Source: Trichoplusia ni
Taxonomy: Eukaryota > Arthropoda > Insecta > Lepidoptera > Noctuidae
NCBI RefSeq assembly: GCF_003590095.1
Contig: NC_039481.1
Coordinates: forward strand, 13,361,895 to 13,425,894
DNA length: 64,000 bases
Reading direction: 5' to 3'
Positions within the stretch are counted from its first letter, which is position 1. Each line of letters starts with the position of its first letter. The position numbers and the translations under genes are program-made. This document shows positions 1-14,110 of the stretch, piece by piece. The notes under the pieces are model-generated. The model saw nothing but the letters and a program-made list of their open reading frames with translations. It did no database searches and was not told where the DNA came from.

Positions 1-1770
1 AGCAAAGAATTTCATAAAGTACTGCCTGGTTCACATGAGTTGCGATCTTAGTAAAATTAATGTATTGGGCCTCTAACATGAGGCTTTAGAAATACAGTTT
101 CTATAGACCAGCCAACATGAATTTCATAAATTAAAAAGCCTTTCAACCTTTTCAGTGATCGCAGCGTTTCTAATGCATATTAAATCTGAAGTAACAAATA
201 CAGTATTGTGCTCATATGCTTCCAAGTTTACTAACGTGCCTCAGGATGTAGCATTTTTAATAATTTTCAAGTTGAATCTAAAATTTAAGACTATTCCTTC
301 TCCGTCTCTTGTCGTGACGATGTCGTCACGTGCTCGTATCGCTTCACCGGCTACAGAACAGGTGTTCAGGAAATTTTCAGTTTTTGGCTCCGTTTTCTAT
401 TTTTCGTCTTTTCTATTTTTTTTTGGTGCTAAATTGTTGATCTGGAGATTAGAGGACTTGTTTGGATGATTGATGGTCTTCTTTATCTGTGTCAAGTAAG
501 AGGTGGAAAGATGTAAGTTTTTAAGATAAAGCTTGAAAGCTTTGCTGCTGTTAAGAAAGTTGGTCAACAGAAGATTTCGCGCGGAGTGTTGTTGATAGTC
601 TTAAAGAGAAAGTTAACCACCACCAGAGCTTTTAATCGACGAGACGAACGAGTTCTTTAAAGTAAGATCGTTGTCATTATGGTAAAAGAAAAAAAGTACT
701 ACAGTAGCGGTGGTAGAAACCGTCTTTTTTAGATAACAATCATCATAAAGTTCTGATTAAATTAAATTTTGAAAATAATATCTAGACCAAATGTCTTGTG
801 GTGCTAATTTTAAAACCATTTAAAAAACTTAAGCAAACACGAAGAACAAAAAGCCGCAAATCTATTATCACTAGTTTAGGCATCTCCGAGTTATTCACCG
901 TTCTTTATATACGAGACAGGAAACTAACACCTCACCGACCCGCATGCCAAGAATACAGCACGTTGGGCCATAAAACCATTGTTTTATTCCCAAGCCCGTA
1001 CACAAGCATTTATTCTTCTTGCACTGTTTTACCGCACGGCAAAAGCGAATTTTCCGTAACATTAAGCTGACCCACGCTTGCTTTATGGCCACAACGAATA
1101 TATAGTGATACGTAACAATAAAGAATGAAAATTGTGTGGTTGTGTAGTGAAAGGAATTTAGTTTTTGTTTTGAAGTTGAATTTAGCCCGATTGTTGAAAA
1201 CGTTAAACTGAAAAAAGTTTTGTTGTTTTGGATATCACGTAATTATACGCCTATTAATCCATAGATTTTTACAACAAGGAATATCTTTTGTTTTTGTTTT
1301 TAGCTTTCACTTGACACTTCTCTACAGTTACCTTGATTTGGATTAAGAAAACCTAAACTTATAGCCACGAGTCACTTTCTTTTGACAGAACTGAGTATAT
1401 CTGTATAAATATTGTTAAGAATTCTGTCTAGACGGTAAACATTAGGTTAGAAAAATTATTATAAATGTAAATAATATGCAAATTCAATTTCAGCACATTT
1501 ATAGTTCTAACTTTACTGAAGGGATGAAGTATACACAATCAGTATAATAGTCGAAAGAAGTGATGGCAAATATACACAAAGACACTTTGTTGGCACCGAT
1601 AAAAGAATATTTTATTAAACGCCACTTTCAGTTACTGTAAAACTTTAAAAATAATCACTAAATTGACAGTAAAAACAAAAAAGTTCTTCTGGAAAAAAAT
1701 GAGTTTTTTTTTTCATTAGTTTTCTTGTTATCGTCTTGGTCTTTTTAGTGGTAGATGAAAGAGCAACAAC
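1..1770. other. AT-rich stretch without recognisable gene
   Basis: I see no convincing exon, RNA gene or repeat. A long open frame at 155-469 lacks an ATG and has the phenylalanine- and leucine-rich composition expected of AT-rich non-coding DNA. It is probably intergenic or intronic. Confidence 0.5.
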
Positions 1771-1893
1771 CATTATCATCATCCTAGAATTTTCCTTACA
1801 TTTGCCTAACTGGACCAGTTTTTCACGAGGAGTGACAGCCTATCTGACCACCTCAACCCAGTTACCTGGATAACACGATTTAATAAGCCTGGT
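1771..1893 (-). mobile_element. SINE fragment, 5S-related lepidopteran family, 3' half
   Basis: Read on the minus strand, this carries the body of a common lepidopteran SINE: a TAACTGGGTTGAGGTGGTCA-type block, then AGATAGGCTGTCACTCC, ending in GATGATAATG. The plus strand shows ATCATCATCC at its left edge, which is the short GAT-type tail of the family. It corresponds to the 3' half of the elements at 39.8 kb and 41.3 kb. The 5S-like head is missing, so it is a truncated and diverged copy. Family recognition is from memory. Confidence 0.55.
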
Positions 1894-1895
1894 TC

Positions 1896-4800
1896 TAAAA
1901 AAAAAACAAACGTCAATATGCCAAGTCTGAATTTCTCCCTAATTCTGAATACACAATGAAATTAGTGCAAACAATCTTAAGGCTAAGACGACAATCCCAC
2001 TCCATCGCGTCGTGTGTAACCATCCTAATGCCGTGACGTATACAATATGGCCGCGGCACGTCCACAAACTTAGCTACTCACAAACAACTTTCTTATTTGT
2101 GCAGACTTGGGGAATTGTGGAAAGAGTAATCGCGACTTAGATATTGTCGGGGAGAATAGTTTTTTAAGGAGAACAGTTCGTAGTTTTCCGTAACTTTCAG
2201 GAAATTGTTGCGGCTGCTTATAGATTAAAATTTACACTTTATTTTCAGTTTCACTTCTCATTTTATTTTGAAGATCTAAGACTTGTTTTTCCTTACTGAG
2301 GATTAATTTTCTTTATTTGTAGCCCTCTTTTCATGGACTCCGGGTGTGATCAAAACTGGCAAGTTATGAGATATTATTGAACTGCAGAGAGTGTTTCCTA
2401 ATCCCAAGATACCCAAAAGCCAGTCTTGTTTTTTTTTAAGTAATTTTCCCTATTCATCCCCGTTAGCTAATTAAGCACAACCTAGACTAAACCCATCCAG
2501 TATGATCCAGTACCCGCAATCTTGCCTAAATCTTTTTAAAGTGTTCCATTCTTATAACATCAAATATGCTATATCTGTAAGGCGAAGCGTATCCTCAGGA
2601 CACCTCAACACTTCGTCTTGCCCGCGGTAAGACCAGTTTCTGAAATGTATAAATTGCTTCGCGGAGTTTCCATTGTGTTTTTAAGATTCATATAAAAGGT
2701 GGCGAGCTTCGCACTGAGATACGTTAGAAGGAAACATGGGGAATGTTGGAGATGCTTGTTGTTTAGACAATTTTATTACAATTGAGGATGATTTATAGGA
2801 CGCGCTTTAATAAAACGCTGTCACACTTGATGTTTCTGCTGCGGCTGTTAGGAATCAATGAATTTAATTAATGAAGCTCAGATTTTTTTTCGTGCCATTC
2901 CTATTAGACTTTCTTGGAAAAAGAACTCATTTACCTTTAATTAGAATTTTAATTCCAAACAATGCAGAATATTATTCACATAGATTAGGGACACAGCAGA
3001 ATTTGAAGATTGAGATACTTAGTCAATTAGTGAGATATTTAGTCAATGCTTCAAAAACAAAATTATTTTGGTTTTTGTAGTAACCCCAGTACCAATTTGG
3101 CGTATTAAGAAAAACAAAAGAACAAACCTACCCAATTTCAGTTCGATATTAACACAAACTTGAACGGAATACTCAACTTCAACTATGGGTAAAGGATGTA
3201 CCAAGAGTGCTTTTATGAAAAAGGGAAACAACTATTATAGTCCATTTTGTATGAAGTATCGTGGATTTTTCTGGAACACCCCCTAGTGGGAGTTCATTAG
3301 CTATTAATTAAGGGTGGAGCGAGCGATCTCTTCATTAATTCACGGCATCGTCTGTGGCTAGTCTTAACAATGATTTTGGGAAGAACTGACAAAGGGATCG
3401 AGGAATATTTTAAAATATCAATTTGTTTGGGGTCAAAGTTTTGCTGATGAACATTTTTGGACTTGTAGTAATGGCTGTGGCAATTTAAATAGTTCCATTG
3501 TGATAGTGATTAGTATGACGACTGAAGACGAATAAAAAAGTCTCAAGACGGCACCTTCAAAAAAAATAAGCTTAATTAAAAAAACCTAATTTCTACTATT
3601 CTAATCCAATAAAGTAAAAACAAAAGTCTTACGCTTAAAACTAACTTAACCCTCGAAGTATTTCTAAAACTCAAGCTGCTTCAAGCTGGCGCGAACCGGC
3701 GGGATCTGGTAAAAACCGGTAAAATCCAGTGTCCGATGTTCCTATAAGATAAAACGAAGCCCTCACTTAATCTTAAGATTTCATGACTTGTTCGGGCTCC
3801 CAGCAAGACTGCTACAAAGGCTGGCATTAAAAACGATTTTAAACCACGGCTTTACGTAAATACATGGTACCATTGAGTCTGGTCCTTGTGAGCAACGGAG
3901 GAGCCTAAATAGAAACATACTGTAATTCGGGGTAAGCAGACTTTTTAACATTTAATAAGAGGAGATGCAGATGAAATAGTAGTTAATCAGAAGATTGAGG
4001 TTGATCTTGAATAAACCCTTTTTTTAATTCTGAAATCTTTGACAAGTGGATAACATTTAAAGAGTTTAAAAAACTGCCACTTTGTAATCCGTACAAACAA
4101 GCGGTGCCCGCAATACATTTTGGCACATCTGCTAAATTTCTTAGATCTGAGGTAGATCTATCAAATTGTCAACGGAAGTCAGCATTGAAGGTAGTGTGAA
4201 TAATCCGTATTAAAATGGCTGGGGTGCTGTTTTTATGGGTAATTGACGGCTCTTTATAGCAGATTATGGTATATTTTTATGATGGTGATATAGGGTTGAG
4301 GCCGTTGAAGGTATATTATATGCCATCAACACATCATGCGAACATTTGGGGATTATTTTAAATTTAAGTTGAACGTCATATTTTATGTTTTATGGGTCGT
4401 TTTAAATCGTTTGTGCATATAAATATTAGCTTAAGTATCGCAAACACTTAGGGAAAGGTGCTGGGATCTTAAGTTTACAATGCTTTCATTTTTTCTTCAG
4501 TTTTAAACCAAATAATCACGGCTAGAGGGGCTGATGCATGAGCTTCTGCAAACTTTAGTGGTGTCACTAGTCGTTCAATTGACTGACAAAATACATTTGT
4601 GAAGAGAACTGAGGAGTGAAAACTGTAATGTGTTTGTTACTTCTTGATGTTTTAATCTCAATTGAGTGATAGCGAAACGAAAGCGTCTGTTTTGTTGCTA
4701 ATGATTCAAGAAATTCGCTAAACTTTCGAAGTTCAGATTCAGAGTAGAGGCGAATGAAAAAATAATATTGATAAACACACCGTATGATCAGCTAGTACAA

Positions 4801-7261
4801 GTTTTAGGATTTAAAAAAAATATTTGACCTAGACCTAGGAAAAGTGAGAAGGTAAAGAGATGTCCCAAAAAAGGTTGAACGATATTGACCAAGGAGTTAG
4901 TAAAGCTTCCATTTGAGACCTCCTTTGAGAAATAGAGACAGTTTCTCTTGAAGCATTATAGTCTGAAACTTAGGTCCGAAAAGGGGATTCCTACCTTGGG
5001 AGTGACGGTTCGTGAATTTTAGTTGGACTAAATTAGGGGTGAGTTCCTCTGAAACGATTTAGAGACTTAATTATTGCGTAATGTATTTACTGTGTAATAG
5101 TTTGGAACGGGTACTTGGTTCTAGTTTTGTAAGTTGGGGCAAATAAAGAGTTTTTCGTGACTAGTTTGATGAACAAATTTATAACAAAACCATTGTATCT
5201 TATATACATAAACAATGAATATAGTACAAATATTCGAAAAGAAGTTTACAAACAGTTCAAAACGACTTCAAAAACAAAAATCTATTTTAGATTTTATTTC
5301 AAAATTATCTTGATAAAGAAACACCATGAACAAACTAACACAAACATTTTTACAGTAGCATTAGTGAAACCCACCCTGAAAAAGCTACTTTTGTATTCTC
5401 GCCCCGTCCTAGCCGCGTCTAATGGCCGCGGTCGTCATAAGTATGTGGCCTTATCTTCACGCCACCTCCCCCGAGTAATCCGGCAGTGTGTGGCAACATT
5501 ACAACTACTTTTGAAGAGATAAAATTGTGAGATCGATGCTTTTACCATTAGCGATTTTATTTCAACAAATAGTTTTGTTTGGAATCAAATTTAGGAATTA
5601 AATAAAAAAAGGAAAACATTTTTTCTGATTAAGTAATAAAATATTAAAAAAACCTCTCTTTTTTCTTCAACGAATATAACGAAATAATCTATACTATATT
5701 AAATTTTCTATCTTTTAAGTAAGCTAAGTACCCAAAGTAGTCATATACTTCAACATTCCTTAAACATATTACTACTATCCTCGTTTAATAATTAGCGTAG
5801 AAATGATTTAGCGCTTAATACCTACGGAACGGTAGAAAATGATTTTTGCTAAAAGCTGCATGCTAAAAGCTAGCACACCATATTAGCTTGCGGTTACGCT
5901 GAGCCATGAGGCGAAAAATGAACAGAAGGTTAAAGGACCATATATTTATGGGGAGACTTCGTATTTCAAACTAATCTAAAAAAACATTTAAAAGCAGTAT
6001 TTTCTGTAAAGAAATGGAGGATCACAAACGCATCTCTTTTGTTCCTTACAGTTGAATTGAGGACCTCCGTTCTTGAAGAAGATGAAAAATTAACCATTAT
6101 TTAAAGATTTTTTTTCCGAAATTAGAGTGAAATATTCCAGAAAGTAAAAAGCTTTTCATAACAAGAAGGGACATGCAGTTACTTGAATCAAAAACAGACA
6201 TACGTATCTAAGAGTATTTTACTCTTAGTCTCGTCTCATATTTTGTTACGACTGGTACTTCTGAACTTAAACTCATTGAGTGGTCTTAGTGCACTTAAGT
6301 TTAGCTTAAAATGAGCCGTAATATTTTTAATTTCTGTATTCGTTTTTTGTCCACTATTCGGTTCGAGAGTTAAGATGTTGCGATGTATGTGTATTTTAAA
6401 TAGCATGAATGTTATTAATATAGATCTTAAGTATAACAACAAAATAATATACGTCTTGCACTAATCACTTGTTAAACGTACCTTGTGTTATAGCTTTATT
6501 CAGTATTTCGTTCTAGTAACCTGAGGTAGTTTGAGGGCTCCCAGGACCCCAACTTACCTAAAAACCGCACTTTAAGCAACCTGTCACAATAAGTACAGCA
6601 TGCTAAATTTCTGGTTGATATCATTAAAAGTTTAGTCTTTTTATGTCACTTCAAAATAATATATAAACAGATGTCAAAGAAATCATATAAAAAAACCTCC
6701 ATCATTTTCGCATTAACCTAGAGCCTAAACAAAAATCCACTTGAGTCACAAACTCGCAATGAAAGAGTAATGCAATGTGCATAATTGTGGTGTGTGTGAC
6801 GTCACGTCCGTTGTCACCGTAACCCATTTGCACCGTTCCATAAATCATAACACCTCCACGGATGCTTGGGACTTGGGGAATATTATCGGCTTCGAGATAT
6901 AATGGAGTTTTAGGTACTCACGTGGTGATATTCTGGCTATACATGTAGGCAGTTTTGAGCAAGTCTATATTTGTATTTTCGAAATTATTCCTACATTTTT
7001 TATATACTAAGAGTGTTTATTGCCTTACAGGTATTTAGCAGCCGATAATATATTTTTTACGGTATTTATAATCCCTACAAAACACGAAAAAAATATAATG
7101 AATATTGATTTTGTGTCGACCGACACATAGGTTTAAAGTTTCTTAAATTAAGCTACCGAAAAATTTCAAATCATAAAAATTAACAAGCCGACATTAAGTG
7201 TTTTATCAGCTAAGAATTTTACTGTCTCAATAAAATTACTATAAAAGTTAGGTCCAAAGTT
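1896..7261. other. Non-coding stretch, no gene seen
   Basis: This is AT-rich sequence without a supported exon. An open frame at 5157-5522 is lysine- and isoleucine-rich at its start and matches nothing I know. A slightly more GC-rich patch lies near 2,580-2,720, and a perfect TGACGTCA palindrome lies at 6797-6804. Confidence 0.45.
6797..6804. promoter_or_regulatory. CRE-type palindrome TGACGTCA
   Basis: This is a perfect cAMP-response-element octamer, the binding site of CREB/ATF bZIP factors, in the context GTGTGACGTCACGTCC. It is one of seven such octamers I found in the window. Function is unproven because no gene start is nearby. Confidence 0.3.
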
Positions 7262-7500
7262 TTCGCGATCACACCCAGTGGCGACAGATTTTAAAATGGA
7301 TGACAAACATCGTTTCGCTTTGTGCCCCGCAGTGAGTGACTATGCAATTTGGCGGTACTCTCCTCCGCTGTCATTCATTTGCGGATCTGTGTCGGCGATG
7401 CTTATGTTAGCAAGTGAACGGTTTTCGGTGCAAGCCGCTGTCTTAATGGTGAAATGGATGTTGTAGGCAGTAGGCTGTACCTGTGTGGTGTATAGGCTTT
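7262..7500. other. CpG-rich, higher-complexity island
   Basis: This patch is noticeably richer in G+C and CpG than its surroundings. A 62-codon open frame (7278-7466, no ATG start) crosses it but has no recognisable motif. It could be a conserved non-coding or regulatory element, or a decayed exon. Only an alignment with related species could tell. Confidence 0.2.
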
Positions 7501-7565
7501 TTGGCAGCAGATGGGATCATGTGATGATGATACATTTTACGTTTTCGCTGTTCTGTATGGGTATT

Positions 7566-7690
7566 AAAAGTTGATTTCTATTACTGAGGATCCCCCGTCT
7601 CTCTTCTGTTTGTCTGTCCGTTTGTCATCTGGTCTGTCTGTAATTTACCTTGCTCTGCCTAGGTTATCTCAAGAACTGTGATAGCCGGAC
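7566..7690 (-). repeat. Dispersed repeat family A fragment
   Basis: Read on the minus strand, this has the order GGCTATCACAGTTCTTGAGATA, a run of ACAGACAGACC and ACGGACAGAC, then CTCAGTAATAG. The same ordered blocks occur at 8.4, 12.8, 20.5, 36.4 and 39.0 kb. This is a common lepidopteran dispersed repeat, probably retrotransposon-derived. I cannot assign its clade. Confidence 0.5.
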
Positions 7691-8437
7691 AGATGGTTAT
7701 GAACTTCAGCATATTCTGTGCTTCCTCTACCGCTACCTATAAATAACACTCACTTGAATTAACTTATAGACAAAATCCATGTCCAAAGTAAACGGAAAAG
7801 TGGCGTTTTATCTTATCTAAGGAGAGCACTTTTGCTTAGTTAAAACCGAACTTCCCACAAAATTTGAGGTTTAACTTTACCATAAACCATATTCTCCTAA
7901 GATATACGTTTATTGTTGGTATAAATAACCTTTAGACAAAGGCTGAATGATGGAGTACACTGGGACTGGGATAGTGGTGTCCATACTATACGTATTTACG
8001 AGGACAGGGGTGAGAATTGACTTGTGCATCGTATAACAGCTCGGGGCGACCGCAGTCTGAATGCCGGGGGGCTCAACATTTTTTTTGTTGGTTTAGAGTT
8101 TATATTACCTTTAAGTAAAAAAGTTTTTATTACGAAAACTACAACTGTTCGTGATTTAAAATGATTATCTAGTGAGTATTTTGGATTTAGAACATCCTTC
8201 CTTCGGATTAGAAAACCTCATGTCTTGGTACGGATCGGCTTCCGTTGACCACTATAACTCTTTTATCACCAGGCGGGCAGGGACTCAAAATAAATTTGCA
8301 ATTCAAAAAACGGGTCCAAATTGATCACCCATCGAATTTATGGCTGTAATAAGATTTGCTTAACTTTTGATGTTCAATTTAATTATTCGTTATATCAGCA
8401 TAAACTTTATATATTAAACATTACTTGTCAAAATTTC

Positions 8438-8540
8438 AATTACGGTTCATGAGATACAGCCTGTTGTCAGATGAACGGACAGGCAGCGAATCCTTACCAA
8501 TAGGATTCATTTATCACCTCTGGGTTCGTAAACCCCAAAA
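8438..8540 (+). repeat. Dispersed repeat family A copy
   Basis: It contains ACGGTTCATGAGATACAGCC, then a GAACGGACAGGCAG block, then AATAGGATTC and GGGTTCGTAAACCCC. These ordered blocks define the family. It is diverged and has no coding capacity. Confidence 0.6.
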
Positions 8541-8545
8541 ACGAA

Positions 8546-11500
8546 ACAGTTACTGAACAAACATAAAAATCTGAACCATTCTTATATTTTCAAATCAGCA
8601 TAAAAACTGTGTATAAATAAAAATGCATGAAGTTTGTATTGGGTCGCGGTTGCATGATATAACAGCCGGGGGCGGTGCGACTGTGTTCCGATACTCTTCG
8701 GGAATACAGAGTGATGTTGTTGAGATATCACGATTACTGGAATAGGAATTTACGATGCGTATACATATTTACAGGCGGGTAATATTTATTTTACCTAGGA
8801 CACAAATCAATGTCTTTTGTTTTGGAATATTAATGTGTCATTTTGTATTGGAATGCAGTTAGCAGTTTTTGTTGAAAAAGGAGATTATTGGCAGAAATCA
8901 TCAAACCGATTTTCTCCGTCCTATTATATCTAGTACAAACTAGTTCAGGACATGGCTTGTTAAGTAATGTTTTCGGGGAATTTTGAAGTAAAGAAGTGTC
9001 CTAATATCATTACAATTTTCAAATCCATTCCACGTAAAAAAAGCAACAATTGAAAACACAACAATTAATTATACAAAACAATAAAAAACTCCTAATTACA
9101 TAACCATTTTGAAATTCAAACAATGCGCCGAATGTTCAGCACCCCTGTCTATGTCCAGACTCACTTGACCATTCAAATTTATGGTTTGTCGCCGCCATCG
9201 CACGCCCCTGTGTTAAACTATACCATTATTGATTAACATATTATTTAGATATGAATATTTATGAATTTAGGGCGTATGACCGAGTAGAGGAATCGGAATT
9301 TGCATTTGGTTTCGAGTTAAGACCTTTTGAATTAAATGCGGATTTTTGGGGTTTAGAAAACGGATGTGGAATACGAAATATATAAATTGTATGTAGTAAA
9401 AACATACTGTACAATATAGGGCAAATACCTAATGCATGTTTTTTCTCAAGTACAAAATGTTTGTGATTTTGAAGACTTATTACATAACCCTAACTAGTCC
9501 TTAGTTGTTTAAAAATACAATTTAACATAAAAATATCTCATCAGATTTTTTTCGACAAGAAAAGATCGAAGAAATGGAATAAAGAAAAAAAAAACCTAAC
9601 CCATTACATTTTTTTTACAGTACGTGATGGAAAAGGTTTTTTCTCACCTGACCATTTTCCCTCTAACTATTTTCTACTACAGTATAATACGTAAATAAAG
9701 TGTAAAATGTTAGGTAACTAGTTGGTAGGGATACTCCCCAGGCATCGAACTTTTAATTAGCTTTACTTTCAGCCCTGTATTATGCAGGGTTCATGCTGTT
9801 ACAAAAAATGGATAAAGTTAGAAACATTTTATATCGATATAATTAAAGTGCTGCTAAGTTTTATGAAACGACTTTGGGATTCTGAATTTTAGATTGTTGA
9901 TTCCTGTTTTTCTTTACTTTGTTAAAGGGAAACAAAAAGGTAACGGAAAGGGGAAAATTTTAACTGCTCTCTGTGAGAGTAAAATACGTTTAACCTTCTT
10001 CGTTTATTTTTTTGTGTTCATTAAGACACGACTACACATTCCGTTTCAAAGATGGATTTCGCACAGCTACGAAAGTCTACGGTGTGCCTACGACACTATA
10101 AGCTACAGCCTACGCTAAACTATACGCTCCGTAGCCTATATAATACTTTATCTATTTTAGATTAACGATAACCACATCTTTTTATGAATACAGAAACATT
10201 ATAATACAAACAACACAAAATATACAGCATGAAAGGCCAGGTGGGAAGCCTACAAAACTGAAAACTAGAGAGCGCCGCTGAATCCGGGAACGCTAATGTA
10301 TCCGTTAAAAGGATGAAGGATGCGAGTGTGATAAACCCCGAAAATGTTTTAAAACACTCTTTAAAATAACGATATACGTAACACTAGCGGGAATGCTGTT
10401 TGTTGTGAAATAATTTGGACGTTTACTTAAATGAAAGGAGTTCTATTTTTTTTTTATTTTTAGCATTATTGAAAGGCTGAGTAATTTTGGAAATTGTAAG
10501 GTTTTTAAAATTCTCTCATGGTTAGATAATTTAATCCTTTCGCGGAATGTTTTGTGGAAGGCGCATACGTATATAATCACGCTATAATTGACGGGAGAAG
10601 AACAGTAATTAAATAAGTTACAAAAACTTGTTGATGATGGTGTTTGTGATTAAAAAAAAAATTAAATTATCGGAATTCTTGGAGCGCGTTCCAGTTTATT
10701 TGTTTTTTTCCTCGTTACTGCTAAAGCCAAGAAATAACATAATTATGACAATCACGAATAACTTCATTGTATTTTCTGAGCTATAAAGAATGTTTGATAA
10801 TATTAGTGTTTCATTCTCCGTTGCTCCGGTGTATTTTCTATCTGACTTTCATGAAAAAAAAATACAATATTTTATTAACTTATCAAAATATGAGACAAAA
10901 TTGGGTATTATTTGGTATTATTGGGTATTATTTATAATTGGGTATATTTTTGAAATAAATTTGCAAATCACTCACTTTTACTTAATGTCTCTAAATATTC
11001 AATAAGTACGAAATACCAAAATCTCAGCAATAAGTGGTGTTGAGAATCTTAATGTTCAGAAGTTTTATTTGAAATATGGGCTGTACATACATACTCAAGG
11101 AAATTAAACTCATAAATATATTTTTCCTCGACGTCTCAAGTGTGTATATCTTAACGATTTTGGTTACCGACGTGATTTATTATTGACTGGTGAATGATAT
11201 ACGCATTTGCGAATGTTTTGGATATTATTTTCTGCTTTAAACCAAAAAATCGTTCATCAATATTTACCTAAATAAACATGTATTGGTATAAAGTTTTTTT
11301 ATTATTATTTGACTAACAGCTCACTCAAGCGTGATGAAATGCCGTGTCAAGTTTATAATAATTTCAAGACACAACCAATTATGAGTGACAGTATCCTCAT
11401 TAAGAAACCTCAATTCTCAAGGTCGAAACTACAAGACAACCTTCACAATCGTGGTGGCCAAAAGCTTATTGTAAAAGAAGATGGGCATCTTCTGCTTTGC

Positions 11501-12740
11501 CCAACTGTGGGGCACTTCTAGACTGATAATACGAAGAATTAACTTACGTTAAAATTAACCAAGCTCTTTGTCTTAAAGAAAGAGTTCTTACTAACAAGCT
11601 GACATAATACTGCGTCAAAGTAACGCGTCAAGCTAAAAACTATTAGCAAAGAAAGCCAGACTTGCACTTACAACTTAATTAAACTCAAGAACTTAATGAC
11701 GTCTTCAGTTAATTAAAACAAGGCGAAATACTTAACTCCGTTATGCAAACATGAAGAAAACCAACCCTTTTAGTTTTAGTAGAACACTTCAGTATAATTT
11801 ACATATTATTATATATATATATTTTATTAATAAGAGTAATTAATTCGTAAGTAGAGTTGATGTTTTTTTTGTTTAATTTGTACTCGTCATTAATGCTAAA
11901 GGTATTTTACCGAGCTTGGTTTTATCCTAAATAGTTCCTCTGTGGATGGAAAATACAGGTTTAACAAAGACAGTTTAAGAAAAGTTTACTAAAACATTTG
12001 GTTCAACAATTTCTAGATAAGTTTGGCGGAATCATATTAAAATTATAATGCAAAAGTATCATAATATATTTTTGTATGTCTGTTTTCATCTTGAAATAAT
12101 TAATTAAACTCTTTTTGTTTAATTTTTGTAGGTGCAGGCAAAGCTGCTTTCAAGAGAATGAAAAATCGCTACTTTTTTGTCATAAAATCGCCTTTCTGGG
12201 CAAAACTAAGAGCAAAAGCTAGACCATAATTTTGTTGTCTTTAATACGGCCCACATTATACTAGTCAACCAGTGTGTACATGTGAGTAATAACATTAAAT
12301 AAAGCCTTCAAAAGCTCTCGGTTACAGAACTTACCGAAACACTGTAAGTTGCACTCAACTATATTAAAAATGTAATGCTAAAGCTACTTTTGATAAGGAC
12401 CTGTTTTAATGTTACCTTTTTGGTTAGAAGGGATTTTTAGGCTCGCTTCCATTTTGTGTAAAGGTGAGTTTTTGATTCAATTTACTTCTTTTTTGCTGTG
12501 AAAAGTGTAGGTTGGAAACTAAAGTCGTCGTGTGTGGTCTTTACAGCTTCTTATGGAGAATAACTCGGCAATTTGCGTTGCCAATTGATTTTGGTATTAA
12601 TAGTCAATCTGAATTTGCCTAAAATGACGTTTGATTTATTCAAAGAAACTAAGTCGTTCGCGCAACTTTATCATTAAAATATAAAATCGATTAAATTGAT
12701 CAGCTTTTGAAACACAAAACGCCGTCTGTAAAAAATCAAC
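8546..12740. other. Non-coding stretch, only simple repeats seen
   Basis: I see no exon or RNA gene here. It contains short AT tandem repeats (10899-10946 and an alternating TA tract near 11,808-11,822) and long A/T homopolymers. Confidence 0.45.
10899..10946. repeat. Short imperfect tandem repeat (TTGGGTATTATT-type)
   Basis: The block TTGGGTATTATT recurs, with the variants TTGGTATTA and ATTGGGTATA, three to four times in under 50 bases. It looks like replication-slippage sequence, with no indication of function. Confidence 0.6.
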
Positions 12741-12745
12741 TGTTT

Positions 12746-12857
12746 AGCTATCTCGGTTCATGAGATACAGCTTAGTGGCGGTTGGACGATCAGACGAACA
12801 GACGGACAGAGTTTCAGTAATAGGGATAAGTTTTTAATGGGTACGTAACTCAAAAAT
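12746..12857 (+). repeat. Dispersed repeat family A copy
   Basis: It contains AGCTATCTCGGTTCATGAGA, then ACAGCTTAGTGGCGGTTGGA, then GAACAGACGGACAGAG and TCAGTAATAGGG. It has the same block order as the copy at 8.4 kb and is diverged. Confidence 0.6.
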
Positions 12858-13971
12858 AGCATCAATAGGGACGATAAAACAACATCAACACATCCGTTTA
12901 TCACAATGTTGATATTATAACTGAATATGAAAAAATATGTTCGTATAAACCACACTTTACTTTCAACTTTTAAACAATGTCGTAAATGAGAACTCCATTA
13001 AAATAGTTTAGATGGTAGCTTTTCCATTAAGAGTTTATAAAAGCATGTGCATAATGGTTGGCGGATTTCATTCACACGTACGAACATACAAGGATTTTTT
13101 CTATAATATGTAGGTATGTGTATAATATAAACGTTGGTTTTAAGCTAAAAACTAAGATATTATTAAATGGTGTTAGGTTTTTTCTTTTTGTATTCTTGAT
13201 AACAAACCTTTTTTAAACTCTGACACTCTGTTGTCATATTTTTTTAACTGCCCGTAGGATTCTGACATGATTTTACAGCCTTATTTTTTTTTGCTTTGCT
13301 GGTTTCTATCAGTTAATTCGGATATTAAAAATAATAAAAATATTAAACCTAAGAGAACCAAACTAACAGAATTTTAAACAATAAAAGCTGAAACAAAATC
13401 TACAATTTATCATATATGTCCAAACAAATAAAACTGTATCCCTACTCAGATTAAACAACAATTCTTCCACAATCCTCATTGGTCTTGTTAAGGTCCAGTC
13501 TAACCGCTATATTTCTATCGCTACCCGTATCAAAAAGCCTTAGATTAACAATACAGTATTGTACGTCGGCTTTGCTTTTAAAAGCCAGTTTATATTCTCA
13601 TTTATGACTTTTTAGATATATCGTAAAGTATAAAGGTTATGATTTTCTAAAAAACGAGTATGATTGTTCAGAAGAATTTATCTAAAACTATTGATTGGAT
13701 GTAAATGAAGACCTAATATAAAATATTAATAATTTTGTTTAACCCAACTCTTTTTTTTTTATATTTTGCGAATGTGTTCTCGTCACAGAAGTTTTATTCG
13801 CTAAAGCTCTTCGACTCTTCCTTAAAGCACGATTTTGTCGAGGATATGTGATACGGTTGGTCTCTCATCATGGCTTACGTAAAGATTGTTGCAGCTATAG
13901 AAGAGAAGGCGTGTAAGGTGGTTTCTCGTCACATCTTTAAGAGGTAGTACCAGGTACAGAATAAGTGGTCA

Positions 13972-14109
13972 CCACACGATGGCAACCAGCGGGTGGAGGG
14001 CGCTATTGTGGTCGACCTAGAGGGAGGTGAGGATGGTCTTAGGCCATACCGCGTTGGCCTGTTCGAAATGACCCAGGATAGAGAATCATGGAAGAATTTG
14101 GTGTAGACT
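13972..14109 (+). mobile_element. Non-LTR retrotransposon 3' end remnant (ORF2 C-terminus)
   Basis: The nucleotide string resembles the C-terminal end of ORF2 in lepidopteran non-LTR elements. It has an ATGGCAACCAGCGGGTGGAG block, then a GGTCGACCTAGAGGGAGGTG block where intact copies encode GRPRxRWRDDL, then a CCCAGGATAGAGAATCATGG block where intact copies encode QDREPW. The reading frame is broken by frameshifts and stops, so it is a dead fossil. The piece at 36.7 kb contains the same block with its frame intact, which supports the assignment. I cannot name the clade. Confidence 0.6.
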
Positions 14110-14110
14110 T

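Noticed and set aside
155..469. 104-codon open frame as a gene
   Set aside because: It has a non-ATG start and a Phe/Leu/Ser-rich chance composition, with no recognised domain.
5157..5522. 121-codon open frame as a gene
   Set aside because: It lacks an ATG start and has AT-driven composition at its beginning, with no motif or splice context. Frames of this size occur by chance in 64 kb of AT-rich DNA.
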